Notes: generated by a model not told the origin, from the letters alone. DNA of 64,000 nt from Siphonodentalium dalli (GCA_032622095.1 CP136064.1:276357614-276421613), one strand, 5' to 3'; counted from the stretch's first letter, positions 31,795 to 47,400 are shown. Numbers and translations: made by a program.

Positions 31795-34700
31795 GTAAGT
31801 TGCAATACATTATTATTCCTTGTTTAAAAAATGCAGCAATTGTGCCTTATTTATCAACAGTGTTCAAATATCGATATTTCTAACTGAATCTTTCGTTTAG
31901 TAAACCATTCTGCATTAAGTTATGTTGTGGAACGTCTGTTGACCTATTTCGAATTGACTTTTGTCAAAAACGGCAAGGTACTGCTATCAAGCATAACATT
32001 AAGCTAGGCAACACCCAACACAGTTCACTGTTGTTCTTCTGAACTTGAGGCTTAACATATTGTCAACCCATTTCCCTAAACATTTGATGGAGTAAAGTTA
32101 AGGACTCTGTTCACTTATGTTAGTAATCACGGTAAGCAAGTAGTTGTGAGTAATGTTTTCAAAGAACACTTGTTAGATATGCATATAGTTTTATTCTTCA
32201 TCATTCATACAGTGTTCAGTACACATTCCCATATTTTGTTCTTCGATATGGTCTTTGTGTTTGTTTGATTTGGGTTCGAACAATTATTTTTTGAAAACTT
32301 TATAAAGATCACATTTTATGTTTTCTAAAATGGTGCATCCATGGACTGGGTTAGTGTCTTTACTAATATCAGTGAACGGAATCCTTTAGTTTTACTCCCA
32401 TCAAATATCGGGGGAAATGGGTTGACAAAGCCCTTTGTGGACCCAATATTTCCAAAATTGTATAGAGTCCAAATAAAGGATTCTGTTCATGTATATTGGT
32501 AATCACAGAAACCATGCCCATTGATGCAACATTTTAAGAGTATATTTCACGGTGGATTATGCTAGAAATACAAAATGTGAACTTTAAAATAATAATATTT
32601 ACAGGCAATGGTTCAAGAAAAACCAAGTCCATATCTAAGAACCAAATATGGGAATGTGTACTTAACACTGTGATGAATGACTACAAAAAATATATTATAT
32701 TTCTAGAGTGTTCTTTGAAAAAAATACTTTGAACCAGCTGTTGACAAATGCTATACTAACTTCATAATATTGTTTATTGAGAGGCAGCATTTTATGGGTC
32801 ACCTGTTCATGGATTATGTCCAGTCTGTTGTGAACGGATTTTAGCTGGTATGTCCACTGGCACATGCGATGATGAGTGATTATCCTATGAGTGGTTTGTG
32901 ACCTACTTACTAGAAATAGTGTGATGGCCTGGTACGGTTTGATTGGAGCTTAGCATTATATTGTCAACAGAGTTCACAACACACCACATCATAGCTAACC
33001 CATACATGCTGGCACCCATCAGCCATGTTCAGGCAAATAGTTCTTGCAAATGGATGTCTTTTTTTTGGGGTAGTTTGTTTACATATACTAACTTCAAATT
33101 TCTGGAGTTTTAGGTATGAAACTAGGAAATTCGCTATGCGTTGTCACTGAATAAGAGTATTAGCTACATGTTGATACCTCCTGTTGGCTATTTGATATTT
33201 TTACCAGTGGGTATTTTCGTCTCAAACTTTTTGTTTCGATTTGACGTTCAAATGCATCTTTTTGGGAATGACAAATTAATTTATTATCAGATTATACTTA
33301 ATCTTGGATTATTGTAGTATGTCTATGATCAAACATATTTTTAATTTGTTGGTCATTTAAAACAAAAATACATGGATTTCAACCGGTCCCCATTTATGGA
33401 ATTGTGCCACTTTACCTCCATCTTCAATTATTTTTTGAAAGCTTAAATTGAATACTAATAACTTTGTTCACAACCTTAATGTATACATTATTATATATAA
33501 ACATTAGCCGCGCCCAAATTACACCACATCCAAGACTTAATTTCAATTGTTGGCGAACAGTCATATAGTTATTCTAGTACACACTTACGGGCTGCCGATT
33601 TTGTGCTTTAAGATGGAGAGATGCACTTTGCATAATACACCCACATACGGCAAGATATGTTCAACAAAGTATTTATTTCTCTGGGTCATTCTGGCGAAAC
33701 AATTTGAAAGTCACATATCATCATCTCCATTGTTTGCAGAATATGAGCAATTATTGAGAGGTGACAAAAACATTGGATTATAATACATTTGGGAGGTTGA
33801 ACATATTATTTTCTTTGTTGCCCCTTTCGGTACCAAGAACTGCTAGAATAATTAATAATTTCACACAACACCCCAATCGCCAAACAGCTTATTGACTTGG
33901 CTCCATGAGAGGAGGGCTCATTTGTATCACTATGTGGAGTTAGATTTTTAATTGCATAATACAGTGTCATACCCCCATATATTATATTGAAGAATAAAGC
34001 AGTCACAAATATTCCAGCCCAGTGCAAACAAATGTTGATATGTGGTATGGTCCACTCAAGCAGGGAGCAATCAACAACAAATAGGCCACAGTGTTAAGAA
34101 CTATGGTGGTCAGCTTTACCTTGGTTATGAAGCCATGACCCAGAACTCGGGTCAAATTTTCATTGAATAAGATAAATGACATGAAAATTCTCAAATAATG
34201 AAAATGATTTGTGTGAAAATAATCATGACATTTCAGGAATTAAGAAAAATTAAGTCTTCTATCATGGTCTTCAGATATGATATCATGGATATATGGTCTG
34301 CACTTTTGAAACAAATCTAATTTACAGAAGTTCTTGGTACCTGAAAACAATGACATTTTAAATATTTGCTATGCCATACAAGTGCAAAATGAGACTATAA
34401 TAATTAACTATTGTATCACACAATAATCGCTTGTAGCAAATTTCACAAATAAATTCCTGACATATTTTGAGAAAATCCATTTAGAAATACCAGGAAATTT
34501 TAGCCAAACGTGGACCTGACCCCCAAACATCGCCAAGAAGGTAAAGTGACACATTTTGAAAAGGTATATCCTTGCACATCACCAGAGCAAATGTTACAAG
34601 AATCAGCTATTTTTGGGTGTGACTGACAGTCCTTCTAACTGTTATATCCATTCACTGATAATTATACCCCAGTAACGAGTTATAATGGAATAAGTTAGTC

Positions 34701-35356
34701 AGTCTGTCCGTCCGTCCGTCCGTGAACACAATTTAGTCTGAGATATTATTCCTAAATTTCTCGGTCAATTGTTTTATTAACTTGGCACATATATTTAGTA
34801 CCATGGGAACATGTGCGCCTGCGATTGTGATTATCCCCCTTTTTCGACTTGGAACATTTTTCGTAAGATGCCTAATTTTAGATTAGGTTTATTTGTACAA
34901 TAACAATAGGTATAATTTTACAAATGACATATTTAATAGTTATTGCACAGCAGCAGCATGGCCATCGTTGGTCGTCTTCCTGCTGCCCCAAGTATAATCT
35001 GAGCTTTTATTCCTACATTTTCGGTGAATTGTGTTTTTAATTTGGCACAGCGATTTAGTACCACGGGAAAAATGATTATGGGGTACATCCGACTCTTTTT
35101 CGAAGTTTCGCCAAAATGCAGGACTTTGTTTGAGTTTGTATGCCTACATATTCATGTCATTTTTTTTTAAACACAGAGGCATCCTGTGAATTTTTTTTTG
35201 CTGATTTTTACGACTGCCACGCGATAGCCTTTGACACCTCTACTCTAGAATATAAATTTAATTAATATTTACCAATTGTATAATGGTATTTACTATATAA
35301 TTCTGTATTGTCTTGTATCAACCGCCATCTTGTACCTCACTTCTACTGGGATCCAG

Positions 35357-35436
<80 letters not shown>

Positions 35437-35464
35437 CACACACCCTCACACACAGACACACCCT

Positions 35465-35499
<35 letters not shown>

Positions 35500-38400
35500 G
35501 TGTGTATGTGTGTGTGTGTGTCTGTGTGTGTGAGGGTGTATGTGTTGGTGTCAGGGTGTGTTTGTGTGTGTGACAAATATCAAAAACGCTTTAACATTTG
35601 TGGCCAGTTGTCATCTCATTGACTACTTTCTGTCAACCCAAGTCTTTAATTGGACAGAGCTACCACTACACTGAAACTGATAGATCCCAGTAGAATGAAT
35701 ACATGAGAATCGTTTAACTTTTAGTGGAGTTATCCCCATTTTTTGACTAACACATTTTTCGCATCATGCGTAGGTTTGCCCGGGCCTGTATTCCTTGTGT
35801 TTTTCTTTTCGGAAACACATAATTATGTTAACATAGCTACCCTTAATGTAGTCCAATTGTACTGCCGGTGTATCATGTGTGCCAATGGGACTAGCCCACT
35901 CATAGTTAAATGAATTGTACACTGATGTTTCAAAAATATATCAAGTGACGTAATTCCAGACACAAATTAATAAGTTTAAATTTATAGCAATAATTATAAT
36001 TTACATACTAGTATGATACTGTTGTCAGTTAAACGGCCATGGCTCATTCGATCTTCCAAATGGTTTGGACGTAATTTGGAAAGGGGAATAAGATAGGTTC
36101 AAAAATATTGATATACCAGCTTCACATGCTTAGTAAAATACATGCCAATGTCGCAGCTATTTGCAATTGTTCACACATAAATGAAACAAACGATCTCTTT
36201 ATTTCTACCATGTCTGGAATAAACTAAAAAGGGATTTATCTTTATTGTTCCATCCCCAACAGCGTTTGGGACCTAAACATACTGAATTCGATAATTCGAT
36301 CACTTGCATTAATCTTTATCTTACATATAGAGGGTGCATAAGAATGATCAGCGTATTTATCGACCTATGTTGATACATGGAACAGAAACACGATGATTAT
36401 TTGAACCTTCAAAACACCAGGGGCCTTTAAATGTAATGACGTGGCATTGTACATGTACATATAGATAGATACATTTAGTATCATAAAGACGGTCGTGAGA
36501 GCTGTATGCATGTATATATGATGGCACAATGTAACGTATAAACACATTTTAACACGATACATATACACATCTATACAATAAATATATCAACACTATAGGT
36601 CAGTAGTGTCAGTTGGTGTTCGAAATATTGACTGTGTTAACTAGCTACAGTTAGTAGTCTCGCGAGCTATGACAAAGTTGCTTATGGCTTTGCTGATCAC
36701 AATACCGAACTGTTCCTCGTTTTTCGCATGATATTTATAAATTTCTCCAAGTCATTGGCTTCTGTGAACACAATCTTTTTCTCTGCTAGTTTCTCGAAAA
36801 GGTCTGTTCTCATTTCGTCATATTTGTTTACTATAAAGAACGAAATGTTTTTCGTCTTCAACGGATCCTGAGTCACAATATTTGCCTATGTCTGCATATT
36901 TCAATTTCCAATGAGTGAGATTAAAATCGCAATCTACACAATTGTTCTCGTTCTTTTATTGACTTTATATTGTATATGAACTGGACATCCTTTCTGACCT
37001 AGCTAATGGTGCTTTGAAAGGGAGTAACTTCATATCTCAGAATGAGGTGACGTACGATTTAACAGAACAAAATATATCTAAACATTAAATCAATTAAAAC
37101 TTTAGTTGCATATTCATGGAATAAACATACCGCTAATATATTAATTGTGAGCCCGAGTGAGGAAGAGTCGTTTTGAAGGAGATGTGCAGAAGTTTCAAAA
37201 TCAATTTACTGGAATCTTTCTGAAAAAAAATACACCAACTATTTAGCTATATAAAGCTATTAGTGAATCTAGCTTCAATTTTGGAATTTTAGGTTGTTGA
37301 GGGATTAGCCAGCTTAAACTTCAAAGACCAACACTAAATACACTTTGGCATATCCCAAAATTAGTAACAATTTATAAGCAGATTGTTTTTTTTTCATTTG
37401 GAATTCAAATAATGAGCTTTAAAGACATATTGTGGAATTATTTCCATGAATAAAACCAATTAATTAGTAACGAAACATTATCCCCATTGGAGGAATGTAG
37501 CAATAAACTACGATTGTCGAAAATTCAAGCCACGTCGACTGTACCAGTTCATAGAGCACAACGTTTGATCTTCGCGTATGTGTAAATATTTACTAATTTA
37601 TTCGGAACGCATTATTTGACATACACATTACGGTAATTATTGTAATAACAGTCACTGTGTATAATTCGTTTATAACATAGACGCTGTTTTCTGACTATTT
37701 GGATATCAAATTTGGGAAAATAGCTTAATTTTGCCTGATTATCTGTTATTCCGTTCGAAATAGCTGATCGGAGTGTTTCACATCACTTTGATATTCAAGC
37801 CTAAACAATGTTCAAGGTATGATCTATTATACTTGGATTATCGACGGCTGACCATTGTAGTATATTTCCTGGATAGTTATATGAAGTGCGAACGTTATTT
37901 CTTTCATCTACAAGACTTAGTGACCCCTCGTTTAACTGTCGTTTTTTTTCTTTTGTAGGGTTTATACGATTGTGCATCTTATTGGCACCGGTGAGTAGTA
38001 TTATTCATTTAAGACATGAATTCAGTGTTCGTTTGTCATTGAAATTGTGCACTGTAGCCGTTGAGCACATCAGCTGACCAGAATTATTTTATTTCTGAAA
38101 TAGGTCTGCAGTTTGGATATAGACATAACACGACGCGCATCTAAATCTCGAATGTTTTATCGAATGAGTTGCGGCTGGCGCAAAGACAAATTTCGAGAGA
38201 GCGTAGCTCGAGCGAATTGTAACTATGCGCCGCCCACGATGAGTTCGATAACAGATTATAAAGTTATTATACAATGTTGTGTACAGTATGTGTTTTTCTT
38301 GTACGAGTCCAGGTTGTGGTGAAAAGTCATATTGGACGAGACACGCCAGTGTCGAGTCCAATATGACTTTTCACCACAACCTGGACGATTACAAGAAAAA

Positions 38401-41400
38401 CTCATACTGTACACAACATTGTATAATGACATTTTTATTATCCATCTGTATGTTTATCCAAATTTTGGAAATAAAACTTTTGTGGTTATTTTTGGTATTT
38501 GTCGCACTTAATTCTCTATAAAAGCCTGTACAGTATATTGATCATCAGAAAGCATGATTTGGAAAAGTAAACACGGAAGTGAGAAAAAAACTCAATGCGG
38601 AAGTGAAACGTCCGCTAAAATCAATCAATGTTGCGCGCGCATCACAATTTCACCGATTCATTTCGCAATAGAGCTAATTCGTGACGTCACGGAGTCCAAT
38701 ATGAAAAGTCATATTGTACAGTCGGGAGTCCAATATGACTTTCGGGAGTCCAATATGACTTTTTCCAGGACTATCACGTGGCGGCTTTTGCCCAATCGGA
38801 AATGGTGTTAGTTAAGGGATGGATAATAAAGATTATGATAGAAGCTATGTTCTATATTTATTATTCTTGTGTCAGATATGTTCAATCCATCACTCCCGCC
38901 GTAATTTCTTGATACTGAAGCTACATTTATTGCGATTTAGGTCTGACGAACCAATAATGGTCGGGGCATCACCCAAAGCGGATCGTTGAAGTAATGTAAG
39001 TCACCTTTCTTGGTGACAACGTCAAATCGATTAGTTCCCACTTGTATTGCACTAGAGGTATACATACTATATATTCAATTTCTTGGATATCATTGAATGC
39101 ATCTGCCTTGCGTCAATGGGTGTGGAATAAAATAGACCACGCAGTACTGTAAGTGTGTCCAATATTACATATGTGAATTACCGATCCGTCTGTGGCCGCG
39201 AACACCGAGTCATTTAACTACCGCAGTTTGTCATCTAGGTCAACAAGATGTGACTCGGTTCTAGTTATGGCGTGTTTTATTGGGGTTATAAGCGCGATAT
39301 TTTGCATTATGAACACCCCAAATATACCATATACAGTACATTCATAGTGTGCGATAAGGAAAACACTCATCACCGTGGCGATATTTTCGGGAGATTGATC
39401 CATTCAACGGCGAAAGCTTATTAGCGATTAGCGAGCACTGTATGGTATAATCATCATGGTGGTGGCAGTTTTTCCAAAATATCACTATATATTTATCACA
39501 TAATTAGCCCCTAAAACCGGTCTCAATTTGTTTGGTAAGACACACGTGTAATGTCGTCACGCGCAGTGACGTAAGATCTTAGCGCAATTATGTCGATGTC
39601 AATTTCGGAACTTTATTGTTCTGTTAGTTAGATTATAATTATGATATTCAATTTGTATTGGTTTATTTAGTGTTGACTGTGAGATCAATATGGGTGATAA
39701 GGGCGGTTGAACAATTTTGTTAACATGAAAAGACACATATAAAATGGAACTATTTTTTTCTTGAAGATGTCTTTACTTCCTCTTTGGAAGTGATAAGGAA
39801 ATCAATTTTAATTTGTTTTAACCCCAGATGTTTCGAGACCGTTTTTCCTTGCTAACATGTGATTATGTGATAAAAGGATATCAAATTCTTAGCAATTCTA
39901 TACGAAATTTATTAACCTCGTTCACTATATTCGATTCGATCCTCGTTAAAGCTCGGCTCGAATCGAATTTAGTGCACTCGGTTAATAAATTTCGTATAGA
40001 ATTGCGACTCATTAAAGGTCCTCTATATACGACTATATGAATCACATCGACACACCATGGATTACCGGTAATCACCGCAACACACCGTAGATCACCGGTA
40101 ATCCTCACAAAAACCTTTTATATACAATGTATGCAACGGAAATCGCACTGCATGCATAGGTCTAAAATTTGCACAATGTGTCATATTCGCGGCCATTAAA
40201 AGTATGAACAAGTGATATATGGCGATTTTTGTCGTTGGATAATTGTGGCGAAAGCCTCCAGACAGAGGGCCGTAAAGTATGGGAATGAAAGATATATAAA
40301 CACATGTTGCTATTCAGATGAATTTCGTTAATGTTTAACAGTTGTATATATGAATTTGAGCACATAACATTTAAAATTTCATGCGAAATTGTGCATAGTC
40401 CAACACGAAATTACCTGTTTCATCATATAAATCACAAATAATGTGGTAGCTTAAATTCCCATAACTCTATTACCCAAAATATTTAGACACGATGCATATT
40501 ACTCTATTTCAATTCTGTATATATTAACAATATGGGCAACTCTATTTCGTGTTCTGTGTAAAACGATACATATAACCCCATTTGTATTCTGTATATAATA
40601 ACAAGATATTTAACTTTTCGTTTGTGTTTGTGGCGATACTAAGTTATTCTGGGTGACCCTGGTCAGTCTCTGTGATTTCTGTCGATTCGTATTAATGTTC
40701 CACACAAGTTCAACGTGAAATTAATCGCCATGAATCCACAGTGGGTCTGACCGGTGTTGAATGCTTTGCTTATCGCACACTCTTTACGTAATATATGTGC
40801 ACTGAATACCATGGTCAAGGTCAAGGTATAATACTATGACCATATGATAATGATTGTAGTATTTTTATTTTTTTATTTTAGGTGCTTGCCGCGCCAGATG
40901 AAGTCATCACCAATGGTGAGTCATATTGTTAAATATAGGATCAATGGGCCTTATTTTACTATGGAATTATGCAACTTGTCGCGCCTGAATGATCAGAACA
41001 ACCTGTTTTATAAATATGTTGAGCGAAGATATACTCTTTCTGAAGCTGTCAGCCACACAATCTTTATCAATATTGTGGACATTTACAATCATATCGTTCA
41101 CCAGGAACATTTCGCCAGACAAAGACAAACATATCTACCTTTAAAATAGTTCAGAAATTTATAACTATGACAGAATGTTTTTCCAACTAAAATTATGAAG
41201 CAGCAGCCATTAATGATATGACAAGCGACATCGAAGTATTAAGTGCATTAATTACATATATTGCTCTCATTGTTCTCATTCTATCCAAATTTACACATGA
41301 AAAATTAACGTATAAATTCCCTGCCTCTAAGAAGCACAACTGAGTCAAATTGAGACATGGTCACTCGTGGAGACGGCAAATATAAGCCTCACAGGCTTAC

Positions 41401-44400
41401 AATCGAATCCACTTCCTCATTCTACACAAGGAACACAATAGTATATGCTATTGTGTTATATATGATGTGATTTGAATGGAATAAAATATTATTAAACCAA
41501 AGACCAAGACTCTTGGATCCATGAACTGTTCGTGAAATGAGATGTGATTGAGACAAGTTTCAATATGTTGATAAAGGCCTCGCCGTGGAAAGATGCACAA
41601 AGAGTGTTTGTTCACGCAACCCATACATGATTAACGGAAGTCCCTCGATTCCGTTTGGAATGGACAATACTAAAAGCTATTTTATAAATACTTTATTACG
41701 GTGAATAACTTCATTCAGATGCGAATAAACTGAGAAACTGTGTAATACTTAACCCTGTACCCAACAAACCGGCCAAAACCGGCCAAATAAAGCTTCAACA
41801 GCCTAAAATATCTTCGGTCTGTCTCAATAGAACCATACAAATATGGATATCATTGGAACCGGCTCCTTGACCACATTGTGATAGTTACAGTTATACCCTG
41901 TGCCAATGCATTCTCTTATATATAAGAGAATGCATTGGCCTAAAAAAAATCTTTTTTTACCATTTTTTCTTACAATCTTTAACAATTTTATAATTTTTAA
42001 TGTGTTAAGCCAATGCATTCTCTTATATATGCGAGGCGACCTATGGTCGACTCGCATATATAAGAGAATGCATTGGCACAGGGCCCTCCTGTTGGGTAAA
42101 GGGTTAATGTATATGAAAATTTCTCAGAACAATTGAGGTCCTCAACCTTACAAGTTATGGAAAGAGTCGCGAGAATAATCTGAAGTTGTTTCGTCAATAG
42201 AATATAGCAATTACCATTATGTAAAAAAAAGTAAAGCCTTCTTCTGCATCATTGTTGCTCCAGTACGTATATCGGTGTTCATATCGGATAGGTTAATCGA
42301 CGGGAAAAACATACTCTATTGATAGGAAGCATGTTCTACATGGGGTATAAACAGCGTAGGCCTCGAGTGGAACACCGTATTGATACGCGTTCGTGTGTCA
42401 TATAGTGCAGCGGCCAAATCGAAAAAGAGCTCTAGTTTTCGAGATACCCATACCCACGGTAGAACAAGTTAAAACTAACTTTTTTTAAAGGAGAAATATA
42501 TACTCTTTACGAAAATGATAGTGAAAAATAACGGAATTGGTGGTGGCTATTCTCAAATTGACGATGAACGATACCCACCAGTGACTTTTCCCAGAAATTA
42601 ACGATTTTGGTAAAGTGAGCCCCGCGGCTATGTCCTAAGATATTTGCCCACATTGTTGGTGTTAAAATGACTACAGCATACCATATTTGTACCTGATATG
42701 CAAGAAGTGTTGGTTACTTTTGATTTTCGTGCCATTTGGAGCCGAAACATTTATTTTTTGTTGAAAAATCCATCTTTTTCGAAAAATATATATTTTTCGA
42801 ACATTATCATTCAAACGTATATTGCAATAATATTGAAATATTTAGGTCATATGGCGTAGTAGTTATCTGTTAAGCATATGAAGAAAGAAATTAACAACAA
42901 TTTTGAACGGTTTGCGAGATATTGGATTTTAGCTACCCCTCCCCCAAACACGTTTTTGGTCGAAAAAAATACATATTTTTGATAATGTCATTACAAACAT
43001 TTTTGAATTGATCTGAATGGGACCCAATATAAATATTGTACTGATAGTGTTGTTCAGAGATGCCGTTTAATCGATTACAGATGTGTTCAGGCTTTCAGAC
43101 CCCCATTTACAACAACAACAATTATTTTATTGATAACAGTTAATTGTGCATGCATTAACATCGGTGTTAAGTACTAAAACCTTTGTTATAAGCAACGTGA
43201 CCAACTATATAACATATGGCTCAGTAGTTATCTGGACAACACAAGTAGAAAGAATTTGACAGAAATTGGAAAATAACGGAATAGGTGGTGGCTGTTGTCA
43301 AATCGACGATGAGCGATACCCTCCAATGACTTTTTCCAGAAATTAACGATTTTAGTAAAGCGAGCCCTGTGGCTATGTCCTAGCCTATTTGCCCATATTG
43401 TTGGGGTTAAAATCACTACATCATACCATACTTCTACCTGATATGAAAAAAAGTGTTGGTTAATTTAGATCTTCCTGCCATTTGGAACCAAAATATTTAT
43501 TTTTTGCTGAAAAATCGCACTTTTTCACAAAAATATTATTTTTCGAACATTATCATTCAAATGGATATTGTTATAATGCCCAAATATTTAATTGTTATGG
43601 TGATGCAGTTATTTGCCAAGCATATGCAGAAAAAAGTTAACGGAAATTTAGAACAATTTGCGAAATAATGGATTTTAGCTACACCTCCCCATACACGTTT
43701 TTGGTCGAAATATTACATATTTTTGTTCAGAACTTTAGCAAACTTCCCAAATTGATCATACTGGGACCCAACATAATTCTTTTGCTGAAAATTGAGCCCG
43801 GGGACATTGCTTGCGTGATTAAAGACGTGTTCAGTCTTCCAGACCCCAAATTACAACAACGCATTTTATTGGCTATTACATACACTAATTAAGTGTCGCA
43901 TATTAATCAACCAATCAATAGTTTATTCTCAAAAAAACAATAATGGTATACAGAGATTACAATAATTGGACAGCTGGAGAACCCAGCATGTCCGACGTAT
44001 AGATGCACAAGTACTCCATTCGCGTTTAAGATTGAACAGTAGTTTGAACTATGGCCAATTGAGTAAGCACATTAAAACGTCCCCTCTCTGTCATTTTGGC
44101 AAATAGAAAAATCATATCATTACTTTTTGGAATACAGTGGTCCTAAGAATGAACTTCTATGCGCCATACTGAATGTAATTTTATCAGAAATACTCTTTTT
44201 ATGTACAGCAACTCAGTCAGCGCGAAAATATTAAACTAGTTGACGGGGTTCAGACATTTATCTAAAAAACAAAGCGGTTTCCATAATGCTGCCATTTGTT
44301 AAAACTTCGTGAAAAGCATTGAAACCCTGCTGAGCGCGAAATTTACCACCCCCAGATCGCCTGCAATCGTACGGCGACGGGCGTGTTAATGACGAAAACA

Positions 44401-47400
44401 ACATTATCTGCCCAATCAGCTCCAACGAAACTATGTGTATATCATTGTATCCAATCAGTTCCAACAGGATTACATCCTAATTTTCCCATACAATCTCCCT
44501 CCCAGATAAATTGTTTACCTCAGGATATAACTACCACATACTTGTATATCGCATAGTTTCGGCCACAATATATGTTGATATTGAATTCATAATCCCTTCA
44601 GTACATGATGTGTTCAAGACCTCAAATAGGGTAGGGTTACATACAACAGTGAACATTTGCCAGCCGCTTGTTATGGAGTGCCACATGATGCAGACATTCG
44701 GGAACCAACACATATGTATATTCTGATAAAAACTAACCTTTGGTCAAGCCCTCAATTAATATTGGGGTCATATAATTTAACCATGTGGTGTCTTCCAAGA
44801 TTTCAAATAAAGTAGGGGTCCTCAAAATTTTGCCTTTCTTATTTTCCAGTCACTTTTCGTTAAGTGCTCATTTGTCCATATCGTCGTTTGACCATGAGGG
44901 TAGGTTCAATGGTTTACATGGGGTAGGGGTCCCATAAAATTCGCCTTCATCGTTTGCCATCTGCTGTGTGTAAGGTGCCACGGTGTGCTCGCGAACGGCG
45001 GGCTCGCGAGACCATTGCCAATCGGCCACAATCTCGGGTAATTTGGATAGCTTATGTCTTGAGCTAGTGTTTTGTTCAATACTTCAGATAGGGATGGAGT
45101 CCACTGAGAGTAAAATTTAGCCCTTTCGTTTGCTGACCATTTGTTGTGAAGTGCCATAGGCTATCGGGAACCATCTCATCCATACCAGATTTGTATTGCC
45201 AGATAATAATCCCATTTGTCCACAACTTCAGTTAGCATTGAGAGCATATCATCTTGTTAAGACTTCAAGTTGGATAGTGGGGTCCTCAAGACATAGACAA
45301 TTCGCCTTCTTGTTTGCCAGCCGCTTTTTGTAAAGTGTTCCAGGATTTCGAGGGAACCAAATCACCCATATATCAATTAATAATTCCATGACAGCAATAC
45401 CTTTCGATCACACACTCAGCTAAGTATGAGCGAATATAACTTCAGTCCATGCTCTGATCAAGATATTAAATGGGTTAACGCCCCAGTGAGTATTCGCCTT
45501 TCTCTTTCATCAACAACTTTTTGTAAAGTGACCCAGACATTCAAGACCCTGGTATACTATACTCTTTATATAGCGTCCATTTCTCTACACACGCAGTTAA
45601 TAATGGGAGCACATCCTTTCGGTTCATTGTGTGTCACAAGACTGCAAATGGGGTAGTGTGGCCTAACACATTACATTTCGTATTTGCCAGCCGCCTTTTG
45701 TAAAGTGTTCCAGGATTTCGAGAACAAAACCACCCATACAAATTGTAAATAATACATGAGAGCATATAGATTCGGTTCAGTGTGTGTTAAAGAGTTTAGA
45801 AGGGTTATAGGTACCCAAAAACAGTGAGATATCGCCTTCTCTTTGCTAGCAACTTTTTGTAAAGTGCCTGAGACATTGGGAAGTCAGCCAACCCACACAT
45901 CGTGCAATGAAGAGGTATATTTCCCGAATTACATACCATTTGTCCACACCCCAGTTACTATTGAGAACATGTCCATCCATTAGTGTGTTAAAGACTTTAA
46001 ATGGGGTAGGGTGCTCAAAGAAAATATTCAGCTTTGGTTTTTGCCAGCCGCCTCTTGTAAAGTTTCCTAGGATTTTGGGAACCAAACTACCCATATAACA
46101 TGTATATTCCCTGATAGCACTACCTTTCGTTCACGTGCACACTGTGATTTAATAATGAATATTCGGCGCATGGTGTGTTCAATAGTTTAAATGGGCATAT
46201 AAAGTGGTCCCACAAAACAAAACGTATTCGCCTTTGGATATTGCCATCCGATTTTCGTAAAGTGCTAAAGGCTTTCGGGACCCAATCAACCCATCCATCA
46301 ACACCATATATGCGCCCCGATATTAATATTTTTGCCCACATCCTCAGTTAATATTTACAGCAATCATTTCAGTTCGTGAGTTGTTCAACTTTAACGCTTC
46401 AATTGTGTAGGGGGGGGGGCAAAATTCGTCTTTCTTATGTATCAGCCACTTTGTGTAAAGCGACACATGCACAACCCATCCATACAAATTATGTATTCTC
46501 TGATAGAACTACATTCCCGTCACACTCTCGGTTAATGTAGAGAATTAGAGACCATATAGCTTAATTTCGTATTGCGTTGAAGTCTTTAAATTGGGTAGAG
46601 TGTTATTGACAAATATAGCAAATTCGCCCTTCATATTTGCCAAGCAAAGTGCCACACTGTTTCGGGAACAAACCCATCCATAAACGTTGTATATTTCCTG
46701 ATGTAATTGTCCTTTATAATTACATGATTCATAATACTGAGATCATATTTTGTTCAGTTCGTGGTGTGTTCAGGATGTCTAATAGGGCGGTGGAGCAACA
46801 ATGATTTTGTTCTGTATGAGTATGTTAGTCTATATTATGTGTCGTTTAGAACAAATACTTCAGTTGCTCAAAGTCTATATGTGTTAATATAAAATTACAT
46901 GTCATAAATAAAATATTGTGTTGTTGTTGTTGTAACTGGGGGTTTAATTGGAAACCTGAGGTCATCTAAAAACAGGCTCGTGGTGTCTACGGATCAGGTT
47001 TTCTTCACACGAATAATGATTAGATGATCATTAGAATAATTTAGAAATGTCTGTCTTGTTATCATAAATATGTAGTTTTTCTACCAAATCGCGTCCGGGG
47101 GAGCGGTAACTAATTCCAATATCTTGAAAACCGTTGACAATTTCTGTCAAATTCTTTCTACTTGTGATGTCCAGATAACTACTGAGCCATATGAATTATA
47201 TGGTTGGTCACGTATTGTTTATAACAAAGGTTTTAGTACTTAACACCGATGTTAATGCATGCACAATTAACTGTTATCAATAAAATAATTGTTGTTGTTG
47301 TAACTGGGGGTATGAAAGCCTGAACACATCTGTAATCGATTAAGCGGCATCTCTGGACAACTCTTTCAGTACAATATTCATATTGGGTCCCATTCAGATC

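Noticed and set aside
35308..35622. Three overlapping open frames of 77-104 codons
   Set aside because: They translate (AT)n, (CA)n and (TG)n repeats into YIYIYI and THTHTH; no coding signal.
40844..41149. 101-codon plus-strand open frame
   Set aside because: It overlaps the 34-nt exon 3 in a different frame, reads through its GTGAGT donor and has no family likeness.
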